The notes under the pieces were generated by a model. It was not told where the DNA came from. It searched no databases and was given only the letters and a program-made list of their open reading frames with translations. Positions 1 through 6,631 of a DNA stretch of 7,598 bases are shown here, one piece after another; position 1 is the first letter of the stretch, and every line of letters starts with the position of its first letter. The DNA lies in the NCBI GenBank assembly GCA_030670375.1, contig DAOVBT010000090.1, positions 1 to 7,598 of the forward strand. Reading direction: 5' to 3'. The position numbers and the translations under genes were made by a program. The stretch comes from Candidatus Aminicenantota bacterium (lineage in GTDB: Bacteria > Acidobacteriota > Aminicenantia > Aminicenantales > Aminicenantaceae).

Positions 1-840
1 GGCGAAAATGTTCAAGAAGAGATAACAAAAAATCTCACCTTGTTCCACAAGGAGATGGAAGAAGCCAAGCTACAAGCCCTGTTTGATGATACCGATGATC
101 CGCGCAATGCCCTTTTGACAATACATCCCGGGGCAGGCGGGACGGAATCCCAGGACTGGGCCCAAATGTTACTCCGGATGTATTTGAGATACGCTGAGAG
201 AAAAGGATTCAAAGCCGAAGTGCTTGATATGCAACCAGGAGAAGAAGCCGGGCTCAAGAGTGCGACTGTCCATGTCGTGGGAAATCATGCTTATGGTAAC
301 CTAAGCCAGGAATCCGGCGTTCATCGCCTGGTCAGGATTTCCCCTTTTGATGCGAACAAAAGACGTCACACATCTTTTGCTGCGGTTTTTGTCTATCCTG
401 AAGTCGAAGACAACATCGAAATCGACATCAATCCAGAGGACCTGCGAATCGACACCTACAGAGCTTCTGGACGTGGAGGACAACACGTGAATGTCACCGA
501 TTCGGCTGTGAGAATCACCCATCTTCCAACAGGAATAGTCGTCCAATGTCAAAATGAACGATCTCAACACAAAAACAAAGCCACCGCCATGAAGGTGCTG
601 ATGGCCAGGTTGTACGAGCTCGAAAAGAAAAAAAAGATGAAAAAAAAAGAAAAATTGGAAGATGCCAAATCAGAAATTGCCTGGGGAAACCAGATTCGTT
701 CCTATGTTCTTCATCCCTACAGGATGATCAAAGACTTGAGGACAAAGGTGGAAATCGGAGATGTGGAGCGGGTTTTGGACGGAGACATCGAGGAATTTAT
801 CAAATCCAACCTGCTTCTCAGGAAAAAAAACAAACCATAA
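1..840 (+). CDS. prfB: Peptide chain release factor 2 (RF2), 5'-truncated by window edge
   Basis: Class I release factor that reads UGA and UAA in the ribosomal A site and triggers peptidyl-tRNA hydrolysis in the cytoplasm. The frame is open from base 1, so the start lies outside the window. The visible part encodes 279 residues, against about 365 in E. coli RF2, so the N-terminal helical domain of roughly 85-90 residues is missing. Diagnostic features in order are the PCRF-type segment HPGAGGTESQDWAQM, the stop-codon-reading tripeptide SPF (340-348, which marks RF2 rather than RF1), the catalytic GGQ (475-483) within SGRGGQHVN, and the RF-1 domain signature QCQNERSQHKNK. A lysine-rich loop (codons within about 620-658) is encoded by A8 and A9 runs. 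The +1 programmed frameshift site common in prfB would lie upstream and cannot be assessed. The gene ends 3 bp from the convergent mazG stop. Confidence 0.97.
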   Translation, partial: GENVQEEITKNLTLFHKEMEEAKLQALFDDTDDPRNALLTIHPGAGGTESQDWAQMLLRMYLRYAERKGFKAEVLDMQPGEEAGLKSATVHVVGNHAYGNLSQESGVHRLVRISPFDANKRRHTSFAAVFVYPEVEDNIEIDINPEDLRIDTYRASGRGGQHVNVTDSAVRITHLPTGIVVQCQNERSQHKNKATAMKVLMARLYELEKKKKMKKKEKLEDAKSEIAWGNQIRSYVLHPYRMIKDLRTKVEIGDVERVLDGDIEEFIKSNLLLRKKNKP

Positions 841-843
841 AGC

Positions 844-1629
844 CTACTCTTGTTTTTTCGCCTCCTCCCAAATTTTTTCCATTTCCTCCAAACTGACCTG
901 TCCTAATTCTTTGTTCTCCTGTTTTATTTTTTTTTCGATAAATCGGAATCTTCGCATAAATTTCTGGTTGGCTTCCCGTAAAGCGATCTCGGGATTCACA
1001 TCAAAGTGCCGGGACAGATTGGCCAGGGAGAATAGGATATCCCCGATTTCGTTAAATATCTCGTCTTTTTGCTTCTCTTGGATTGCATTCTCCAGCTCTG
1101 CTACCTCTTCTTTGACCTTTTGAAGGACGTCCATCGGATGACTCCAGTCGAATCCGAAAGAGGATACACGCACACCCACCTGAAAAGCAGTGAGAAGAGC
1201 AGGATTGGATTTTGTCATCCCATCCAACACGGAGTCTCTCTCCTTTTCCGCTTGCTTTTGTTCGTTCCAAGCTTGCCTTACTCTGGCTGAATTCTTCTGA
1301 TGTTTTTTCCCAAAAACGTGAGGATGCCGCCGGATCATTTTGCTGTTGATGCCTTCCAGGATGTCTGACATCGTGAAGTTTTGGTTTTCCTTGGCGATCC
1401 TGGCTAAGAAAACGACCTCCATCATGACATCCCCCAACTCTTCGGCGAGCGCGGAATAATCCTGCGAGTACAACGCTTCAACAGCTTCATAAACCTCTTC
1501 TAAAAAAAAATTGGTGATCGCCTTTTCATCCTGTTCCCGATCCCAGGGACAACCATTTTCGCTACGAAGGATATCCAAGATCTCGACCAATCGAGCAAAT
1601 TTTTCACCGGCGATTCTGGAATCTTCCAT
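844..1629 (-). CDS. mazG: MazG nucleoside triphosphate pyrophosphohydrolase, two MazG domains
   Basis: Hydrolyses NTPs or dNTPs to monophosphate plus PPi, the all-alpha NTP-PPase house-cleaning activity. The protein has 261 residues, normal for the tandem-domain form. The N-terminal domain has GCPWDREQ (26-33), the metal-binding EExxE (E44, E45, E48) followed by ELGD (E64, D67), and RRHPHVFG (100-107). The C-terminal domain has FGFDW (158-162), EExxE (E174, E175, E178) and EIGD (E194, D197). Both metal sites are therefore complete, although in E. coli MazG only the C-terminal domain is catalytic. The ATG at 1627-1629 is preceded on the minus strand by AAGGAAG with 7-nt spacing, which supports this start. 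The gene is divergent from the DUF1844 gene and convergent with prfB, with no room for a terminator between the two stops. In E. coli mazG adjoins mazEF; no such pair is present here. Confidence 0.95.
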   Translation of the reverse strand: MEDSRIAGEKFARLVEILDILRSENGCPWDREQDEKAITNFFLEEVYEAVEALYSQDYSALAEELGDVMMEVVFLARIAKENQNFTMSDILEGINSKMIRRHPHVFGKKHQKNSARVRQAWNEQKQAEKERDSVLDGMTKSNPALLTAFQVGVRVSSFGFDWSHPMDVLQKVKEEVAELENAIQEKQKDEIFNEIGDILFSLANLSRHFDVNPEIALREANQKFMRRFRFIEKKIKQENKELGQVSLEEMEKIWEEAKKQE

Positions 1630-1641
1630 GATTCTTCTTCC

Positions 1642-1670
1642 TTGAATTATTTGATTTTATGGGTTATTAT
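1642..1670 (+). promoter_or_regulatory. Candidate sigma70-type promoter for the DUF1844-ribF transcript
   Basis: TTGAAT (1642-1647) and TATTAT (1665-1670) are separated by exactly 17 bp and match the -35 and -10 consensus at 4/6 and 5/6 positions. They lie in the divergent gap and point toward the DUF1844 gene, which would give a leader of about 100 nt. The promoter assignment is inferred from spacing and consensus only. The AT-rich setting makes a chance match possible. Confidence 0.4.
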
Positions 1671-1755
1671 CTTTTTCCAGCTCAATCAAAACAGCTTGGA
1701 TTAGTTCAAGATAGCTTAAGCTGGGATTAATTTCAATCCTGATATTTTATTTGGA

Positions 1756-1770
1756 CTCCTCAGATCGGAG
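1756..1770 (+). promoter_or_regulatory. Ribosome binding site of DUF1844 gene with facing complement
   Basis: GGAG at 1767-1770 lies 6 nt before the ATG at 1777 and is the evident Shine-Dalgarno site. CTCC at 1756-1759 is its exact complement, seven bases upstream, so a 4-bp hairpin could mask the site. The stem is too short to claim regulation. Confidence 0.45.
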
Positions 1771-1776
1771 AAAATC

Positions 1777-2079
1777 ATGAGCGAAAGCAAAAAGGAGAAA
1801 AAAGACGAGGCTCCGCTTATTCTTCCTCCCTTAGAATTCAGTTCCCTTGTGCTTCCGTTTTTCAGCCAAGGTTTGGTCTTGCTCGGACAAATCGAGGAAG
1901 ATAAGGAGAAAAAGGAAGACAAAAACCTTGACCTTGTAAAGAGATTGATCGAACTTCTGGACTTGCTCAAAGAGAAAACCAAGGGGAATTTGCAAACGGA
2001 TGAAGAGCAGTTTATAGACGCGAGTCTTCACCAACTCAAGCTGGCATACATGGAAAAAGCCAAGATCATAAAATTATGA
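1777..2079 (+). CDS. DUF1844 family protein
   Basis: Small 100-residue protein that I recognise as DUF1844 from its overall pattern; the family has no established function that I know of. Residues 1-12 are charged and probably disordered (SESKKEKKDE). A hydrophobic segment follows, FSSLVLPFFSQGLVLLGQI (21-39), then an acidic/lysine linker, then an amphipathic helical half starting NLDLVKRLIELLDLLKEKTK and including the family-typical EKTKGNL (66-72) and a DEEQF stretch. The 21-39 segment contains Q and S and ends in charges, so I read it as a buried or amphipathic helix rather than a clear membrane span. The start is well supported by GGAG 6 nt upstream. The gene probably opens a transcript with ribF, which begins four bases after its TGA; cotranslation hints at a linked role, but nothing in the sequence says which. 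Confidence 0.85.
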   Translation: MSESKKEKKDEAPLILPPLEFSSLVLPFFSQGLVLLGQIEEDKEKKEDKNLDLVKRLIELLDLLKEKTKGNLQTDEEQFIDASLHQLKLAYMEKAKIIKL

Positions 2080-2083
2080 CCTC

Positions 2084-3016
2084 ATGCAAGAAATAAAAAG
2101 TCTTAAAGACATCCCCTCTCTCCCTGATAGCTGCGCTGTTGCCATAGGGAATTTTGACGGTGTTCACTTGGGCCACCGAAAAATATTGCAAGTTCTTATC
2201 GAGGATGCCAAAAAAAATAACCTCTTTCCCCTTTTACTCACCTTCCATCCCCACCCTGCAAAAATCCTTGCCAAAAGAAAAATAGAGTTACTGCAGACAA
2301 TCGAACAACGGCTAGATGAGATCAAAAAATCCGGTGTTCAGATGACCGTCGTGCTTTTCTTCGACCACAACCTTTCCCAAATCACCGCAGAAGAATTTAT
2401 CCGGACCATCATCGTCCAAAAACTCAAGGCAAAAAAAGTCATAGTCGGAGATAATTTCAGATTTGGCAAGGACAGAGACGGGGATGTGGAAAAACTCCAT
2501 GAATTGGCATCCCGATACGGATTCTCTATCCAATCCATACCTCGAGTGACTGTTCAAGGATCTGTGGTTAGCAGCAGCTTGATTCGAAAGCTCCTCCATA
2601 AAGGTGAGATCGAAAAAGCCAACATGCTCCTTGGAAGACCGTATGAGATCGAGGGGACCGTTGTCAGAGGAAAATCACGCGGAAAAAGGCTCGGTTATCC
2701 GACTGCCAACATTCATTCCTTGAATGACGTCGCACCTCCCGGTGTGTTCGTTTCCAAAGTGGGGATTGATTCCCAAATCTATCCATCCATCACCCACGTT
2801 GGGAGCAAGCCCACCTTCAACGAAAAAGACATCATGATCGAATCCTACATCATCGATTACAATGATAGTCTGTACAAAAAGAAGCTGCGTGTGTTTTTTT
2901 TGAAAAAGATCAGGGAGGAAATAAAATTTGAGACTGCGGAAGCCCTATCCCTTCAGATTAAAAATGACCTTGAAAAAACCCTAGCCTATTTCCAGAAACA
3001 AAATCCTCAATCTTGA
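2084..3016 (+). CDS. ribF: Bifunctional riboflavin kinase / FAD synthetase
   Basis: Converts riboflavin to FMN and FMN to FAD in the cytoplasm. At 310 residues it has the usual bacterial RibF length. The N-terminal FMN adenylyltransferase domain (about 1-160) has the nucleotidyltransferase signature GNFDGVHLGH (22-31), TFHPHP (53-58), VGDNFRFGKDRDGD (121-134) and SSSLIR (163-168). The C-terminal riboflavin kinase domain (about 184-308) has GKRLGYPTANI with the PTAN motif (206-209), PPGVF (218-222), VGSKPTF (239-245) and E253, the likely catalytic base. The start gives about 20 residues before GNFDG, as expected for the family. There is no recognisable Shine-Dalgarno sequence; the ATG is four bases after the DUF1844 TGA, which suggests termination-reinitiation coupling. 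No FMN riboswitch is visible upstream. Confidence 0.97.
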   Translation: MQEIKSLKDIPSLPDSCAVAIGNFDGVHLGHRKILQVLIEDAKKNNLFPLLLTFHPHPAKILAKRKIELLQTIEQRLDEIKKSGVQMTVVLFFDHNLSQITAEEFIRTIIVQKLKAKKVIVGDNFRFGKDRDGDVEKLHELASRYGFSIQSIPRVTVQGSVVSSSLIRKLLHKGEIEKANMLLGRPYEIEGTVVRGKSRGKRLGYPTANIHSLNDVAPPGVFVSKVGIDSQIYPSITHVGSKPTFNEKDIMIESYIIDYNDSLYKKKLRVFFLKKIREEIKFETAEALSLQIKNDLEKTLAYFQKQNPQS

Positions 3017-3034
3017 CTTTTTAGACAATATGTT

Positions 3035-3060
3035 GCATTTTTTTATGAATAGTTCAGGCT
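3035..3060 (+). repeat. Copy A of a 25-26 bp motif in the ribF-pyrR gap
   Basis: GCA, T7, then ATGAATAGTTCAGGCT. It aligns to 7489-7513 with one T indel and three transitions (G/A, G/A, C/T), all other positions identical. It sits 17 bp before the pyrR ATG in a 60-bp gap with no other assignable feature. Its right half includes the odd palindrome TTCAG-G-CTGAA (3053-3063). Plausible readings are a promoter or operator for the pyr genes or a dispersed intergenic motif. The canonical -35-like TTGACT at 3013-3018 has no convincing -10 partner at 16-18 bp, so I do not call a sigma70 promoter here. Confidence 0.5.
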
Positions 3061-3076
3061 GAAATATGGAGTTATA

Positions 3077-3631
3077 ATGGATGAAAAAATCAAAGCCAGG
3101 GTCATGGATGCGCGTAAAATAAAAAGAGCGCTCCATCGCATGGTCACAGAAATCATCGAACGCAACCGGGATTTGAGTTCCCTCGTCATTGTAGGGATAC
3201 GAACCAGAGGCATTTATCTCGGAAAGCGCGTATCAAAAATGATAAAGGAACTGGAAGACATCAAAATTCCAGTGGGAGTGTTGGATATAACGCTTTACAG
3301 GGACGATTTTTCGGAACTTGAAGCCCAACACATGGTTAAAAAAACAGAGATTGACTTTTCGGTAGTCGACAAAGAAATCCTTCTTGTCGATGATGTTCTT
3401 TTCACCGGAAGAACCATACGCGCAGCCATGGACAGCCTGATCGATCTGGGACGTCCGAAAAGCATCCAACTTTTTGTTTTGATCGATCGTGGCCACCGCG
3501 AACTTCCTATCAAAGCTGACTATGTGGGAAAATTTCTCCCCACATCTAAGCGCGAAATCGTGCAGGTCCATCTCAAAGAAATCGACGAAACCGATGAGGT
3601 CCTGATCACTGAATCCGTCGAAAATACTTAG
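3077..3631 (+). CDS. pyrR: Pyrimidine operon regulator PyrR / uracil phosphoribosyltransferase-like
   Basis: PRTase-fold protein that in Firmicutes binds pyr mRNA in a UMP/UTP-dependent way and also has uracil phosphoribosyltransferase activity. It has 184 residues, the normal length. Visible motifs are GIRTRG (40-45), LDITLYRDD (69-77), the PRPP-binding loop LLVDDVLFTGRTI (102-114) and the PyrR-typical DRGHRELPIKADYVGK with PTSKRE (137-160). The PRPP loop is complete, so ligand binding should be intact. GGAG at 3068-3071 lies 5 nt before the ATG. Position directly upstream of pyrB and pyrC matches the autoregulated pyrR-pyrBC arrangement. The 60-bp gap upstream and the 10-bp gap downstream are too short for a Bacillus-style antiterminator/terminator, so regulation here, if mRNA-based, would have to act on translation or on a leader elsewhere. 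Confidence 0.95.
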   Translation: MDEKIKARVMDARKIKRALHRMVTEIIERNRDLSSLVIVGIRTRGIYLGKRVSKMIKELEDIKIPVGVLDITLYRDDFSELEAQHMVKKTEIDFSVVDKEILLVDDVLFTGRTIRAAMDSLIDLGRPKSIQLFVLIDRGHRELPIKADYVGKFLPTSKREIVQVHLKEIDETDEVLITESVENT

Positions 3632-3634
3632 GAG
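3630..3634 (+). promoter_or_regulatory. Ribosome binding site of pyrB supporting its GTG start
   Basis: AGGAG overlaps the pyrR TAG stop and lies 7 nt before GTG at 3642. This fixes the non-ATG start and places pyrB translation initiation at the point where ribosomes leave pyrR. Confidence 0.8.
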
Positions 3635-3641
3635 AACACCT

Positions 3642-4580
3642 GTGCCTTTTGATCATAAACACCTTCTCGGCATCGAACCCTTATCCAAACTGGATATTTT
3701 GACGATTTTGGATACAGCAGAATCTTTTGTAGAGATTTCAACTCGAGAGGTGAAAAAGGTCCCTACACTCCGGGGTAAAACCATTGTCAACTTGTTTTTT
3801 GAGCCAAGCACCCGGACAAGATGTTCATTTGAGTTGGCAGCAAAAAGACTGAGTGCCGATATCGTCAATTTCAACAAGCAATTCAGCAGTGTGGTCAAAG
3901 GAGAAACGCTGAAGGATACGGTTCTCAACCTGGAAGCCATGCAGTCAGATGCCATCATCATCAGACACGCTTGCCCTGGCGCACCGCACTATATCAGTGC
4001 CTTTTGCAGATCTCATATCATCAATGCGGGAGATGGAGCCCACGAACATCCGACTCAAGCGCTCCTGGATGCCTTCACGATAAGACAAAAGAAAAAGAAC
4101 CTGGAAGGCTTAAAAATCGTGATCGTGGGCGATATCCTCCACAGCCGTGTAGCCAGGTCCAACATCTTTCTCCTGAATAAAATGGGAGCCGAAGTCGTCT
4201 GTGTCGGCCCCCCTGCCCTTCTTCCTGAGGAATTCAAAGAATTCGGTATCGCATTCGATTACACCCTCGACCGAGCGATCCGAGGAGCGGACGTCATCAT
4301 GATGCTGCGGATTCAATTGGAAAGACAGCAAAAGAACCTGTTCCCCTCCATCAGGGAATACAGGGACCTCTTCAGCTTAACTCCAAAAAGGTTCCGCCGG
4401 GCAAAAAGGAATGCGATCATCATGCACCCGGGTCCTATAAACAGAGGAGTGGAAATTTCAGCCAATTTGGTTGATTCGGCAAAATCTGTCATTCTTCAAC
4501 AAGTCGAAAACGGTATCGCAGTCAGGATGGCTGTTTTATACCTTTTGCTAGGAGGAAAAGAGCGTGAGACTACTGATTAA
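3642..4580 (+). CDS. pyrB: Aspartate carbamoyltransferase catalytic chain
   Basis: Condenses carbamoyl phosphate with L-aspartate to carbamoyl-aspartate, the second step of de novo pyrimidine synthesis. It has 312 residues, typical of the catalytic chain. The carbamoyl-phosphate domain carries FFEPSTRTR (52-60, with the phosphate-binding STRTR), the 80s-loop equivalents S82/S83 and K86 in SSVVKGE, IIRHACPGAP (106-115) and HEHPTQALLD (134-143). The aspartate domain carries GDILHSRVARSN (163-174), MMLRIQLER (220-228) and HPGPINRGVE (262-271). All recognised active-site segments are present. The GTG start is set by the Shine-Dalgarno site over the pyrR stop. No regulatory chain gene pyrI is adjacent; instead the 3' end overlaps pyrC by 17 bp, compatible with PyrR-controlled or PyrC-associated enzyme rather than the E. 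coli PyrBI holoenzyme. Confidence 0.98.
   Translation: MPFDHKHLLGIEPLSKLDILTILDTAESFVEISTREVKKVPTLRGKTIVNLFFEPSTRTRCSFELAAKRLSADIVNFNKQFSSVVKGETLKDTVLNLEAMQSDAIIIRHACPGAPHYISAFCRSHIINAGDGAHEHPTQALLDAFTIRQKKKNLEGLKIVIVGDILHSRVARSNIFLLNKMGAEVVCVGPPALLPEEFKEFGIAFDYTLDRAIRGADVIMMLRIQLERQQKNLFPSIREYRDLFSLTPKRFRRAKRNAIIMHPGPINRGVEISANLVDSAKSVILQQVENGIAVRMAVLYLLLGGKERETTD
4550..4555 (+). promoter_or_regulatory. Internal ribosome binding site for pyrC within pyrB
   Basis: A perfect AGGAGG lies inside the last codons of pyrB, 8 nt before the GTG at 4564. It decides the pyrC start and implies translational coupling of the two genes. Confidence 0.85.
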
Positions 4581-5838
4581 AAACGGAAGAGTCATCGACC
4601 CCGCTTCCAATGTTGATGAAACCCTGGATATTCTGATCGACCGGGGAAAAATAGTAAAAATCAACCCAAAGATCGAAGTGAATGGCTCAAAAATCATAGA
4701 CGCATCTCGATTGGTTGTCGCACCTGGTTTTATCGATATGCATGTCCATCTGCGAGAGCCAGGCCAGGAAGATAAAGAAACCATAAAAACGGGTTCTCTT
4801 GCTGCTGCAAAAGGGGGTTTTACCTCCATTGCATGCATGCCAAACACAGCTCCCGTGAACGATTCTCGCGGGATCACGGAATTTATCATTTCAGAAGCCA
4901 AGCGGAATGCTGTGGTCAATATCTTGCCAATTGCAGCCGTCACACGGGGACTTTGCGGAGAAGAAATCACGGATATGACCGACTTGCGAAATGCCGGAGC
5001 GATCGCATTTTCCGATGATGGGCATCCGATTGAAAATAGCCTTGTTATGCGGAGAGCTTTAGAATATTCCCGACTTCTCGATGCTCTTATCATCGATCAT
5101 TGCGAGGATCGAAAACTGAGTGCAGGGGGGATTATGCACGAGGGAATCACATCTCTCAAATTGGGAATCAAGGCCATTCCTGCCTCATCCGAAGAAATTT
5201 TGGTTGCCCGCGATATCGTACTCGCAAAAGAAACAAAAGCTAAGGTCCACATAGCCCACCTCAGTGTCAAAGGAGCGGTAGATCTTCTTAAGTTTGCCAA
5301 ACAACAAGATATCAAGATCACAGCAGAGGTCACTCCCCATCATCTTTTCCTTACCGATGCCTCGTTGGAAAGTTTTGACACCAACCTTAAAGTCAATCCC
5401 CCCCTCCGGAGCGAGCAGGATGTCGAAGCTCTCATTGACGCTATCAAGGAAGGATGGATCGATGCTTTTGCCACGGATCATGCGCCCCACACTCCTGATG
5501 AAAAAGATGTCGAGCTGGATAAGGCTCCGTTCGGTATCAATGGTTTGGAGACGGCTGTTCCCCTCTTGTTGGACAAACTGGTAAACAAAAATATCCTTCC
5601 GTTGGATAAATTTGTCGCGATGATTTCTACCAACCCAGCCAGGATTCTTGGGCTTGAGAATAAAGGCAAAATCAGCGTTGGCACCGATGCTGACCTGACC
5701 ATTCTCAAGCTCCAGAAGGATGTTATCGTCGACACCAATCAGTTCTTCTCCAAAAGCCGCAATAGTCCTTTTAATGGATGGAAATTAAAAGGAGCCCCGG
5801 TTATGACTATCGTCGGCGGAAAAATAGTCCATTCATGA
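4564..5838 (+). CDS. pyrC: Dihydroorotase, class I
   Basis: Zinc amidohydrolase that cyclises carbamoyl-aspartate to dihydroorotate, the third de novo pyrimidine step. At 424 residues it has the usual class I length. The TIM-barrel metal site is complete: HxH at H60 and H62 in DMHVHLREPG, the SDDG segment with D151/D152, H179 in IDHCED, H232 in HIAHLS, and D305 in ATDHAPHT. The conserved GGFTSIACMPNT (84-95) is also present. This separates it from the inactive pyrC' homologues that accompany PyrB in Pseudomonas, which lack the zinc-binding histidines. The GTG start overlaps the pyrB end by 17 bp and has a perfect AGGAGG 8 nt upstream. Coupled expression with PyrB would favour a stoichiometric complex as in Aquifex DHOase-ATCase; that is inference. 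The next gene, rnc, starts four bases after its TGA. Confidence 0.97.
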   Translation: MRLLIKNGRVIDPASNVDETLDILIDRGKIVKINPKIEVNGSKIIDASRLVVAPGFIDMHVHLREPGQEDKETIKTGSLAAAKGGFTSIACMPNTAPVNDSRGITEFIISEAKRNAVVNILPIAAVTRGLCGEEITDMTDLRNAGAIAFSDDGHPIENSLVMRRALEYSRLLDALIIDHCEDRKLSAGGIMHEGITSLKLGIKAIPASSEEILVARDIVLAKETKAKVHIAHLSVKGAVDLLKFAKQQDIKITAEVTPHHLFLTDASLESFDTNLKVNPPLRSEQDVEALIDAIKEGWIDAFATDHAPHTPDEKDVELDKAPFGINGLETAVPLLLDKLVNKNILPLDKFVAMISTNPARILGLENKGKISVGTDADLTILKLQKDVIVDTNQFFSKSRNSPFNGWKLKGAPVMTIVGGKIVHS

Positions 5839-5842
5839 AAAC

Positions 5843-6595
5843 ATGATGAACAAAAAATGGGATCCGTTCGAAAAGAAAATCAAATACAGGTTCCAAAATA
5901 GTGATTTGCTTCAAATCGCCTTGACCCATCGCTCTTTTGCCTACGAGAGCCAAAAAGAGGATATCACGGACAACGAGGTTCTCGAATTTTTAGGAGATTC
6001 TGTCTTGGGTTTGGTGGTGGCAGATTTTCTCGTGACGGCTTATCCCGGAGTTTCAGAAGGGGAACTCTCAAAGCTGAAATCCACGGTTGCCAGCACGTCC
6101 TCCCTCTCCTTATTTGCCAAACAAATAAAACTGGACAAATTCATCCTGCTCGGGAAAGGTGAAGAGAAAAGCGGAGGGAGGAAAAAAAAGACCATACTTG
6201 CAGGGGTCTACGAGGCTCTGATTGCTGCGATCTATTTGGATGGCGGATTTCACGAATCTAAAAATTTCATCATGTATCATCTCAGACCTTTTTTCAAGAA
6301 AATCAACGTGGATAAATTTTTGGTCAACAATTACAAATCCGCACTTCAAGAATATTTCCAGAAAGAGAGCCTTCCTGCCCCGAATTACAGAATGGTTACC
6401 ACAAGGGGACCAGATCATAAAAAACAATTTACAGTAGAAGTTTTCCTGAGAAAGAAATCCCTGGCAAAAGCCATTGGGAGTTCCAAAAAAGAAGCAGAAC
6501 AAAAAGCGGCCCAAAAAGCCCTCAAGAGTCTTCTCGGAAGGAAAATGAGAGTTTTCACGTCTGACACCTTCCTTTTGAAGAAAAAACGTGGTTAA
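5843..6595 (+). CDS. rnc: Ribonuclease III
   Basis: Cleaves double-stranded RNA, notably in rRNA precursor processing, and acts as a homodimer. It has 250 residues. The nuclease domain (about 8-150) has THRSF (28-32) and the signature NEVLEFLGDSVLG (44-56), with E48 and D52 equivalent to E. coli E41 and D45. E124 in YEALIAAIYLDGG corresponds to catalytic E117. The position equivalent to metal-binding D114 is Gly121 (GGG at 6203-6205), an unusual change. The dsRNA-binding domain (about 162-231) has YKSALQEYF, RGPDHKKQF and SSKKEAEQKAA, followed by a basic tail of about 19 residues. Tandem ATGs at 5843 and 5846 make the start uncertain by one residue. No Shine-Dalgarno site is visible; the start is four bases after the pyrC TGA, as at ribF. 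Its placement behind pyrC suggests readthrough from the pyr transcript. Confidence 0.96.
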   Translation: MMNKKWDPFEKKIKYRFQNSDLLQIALTHRSFAYESQKEDITDNEVLEFLGDSVLGLVVADFLVTAYPGVSEGELSKLKSTVASTSSLSLFAKQIKLDKFILLGKGEEKSGGRKKKTILAGVYEALIAAIYLDGGFHESKNFIMYHLRPFFKKINVDKFLVNNYKSALQEYFQKESLPAPNYRMVTTRGPDHKKQFTVEVFLRKKSLAKAIGSSKKEAEQKAAQKALKSLLGRKMRVFTSDTFLLKKKRG

Positions 6596-6631
6596 AAACC
6601 ATCGCCGCATTCCATCTCACTTGTTAAAGAT

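Noticed and set aside
3013..3041. TTGACT as -35 of a pyrR promoter
   Set aside because: At 16-18 bp spacing the candidate -10 hexamers are T-rich sequences such as CATTTT with poor consensus match.
3051..3063. AGTTCAGGCTGAA as a PyrR binding loop
   Set aside because: It lacks the CNGNGA loop with flanking pairing known for PyrR sites, and its near twin at 7489-7513 is not next to a visible pyr gene.
4548..5093. 181-codon open frame on the minus strand opposite pyrC
   Set aside because: Antisense to the metal-binding core of dihydroorotase; serine-rich shadow frame.
6587..6603. Hairpin at the rnc stop as an intrinsic terminator
   Set aside because: Only 5-6 bp with a 3-nt loop and no T tract.
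6110..6610. 166-codon open frame on the minus strand
   Set aside because: Lies almost wholly opposite rnc, whose frame has full RNase III and dsRBD motifs. The minus-strand product has no recognisable pattern.
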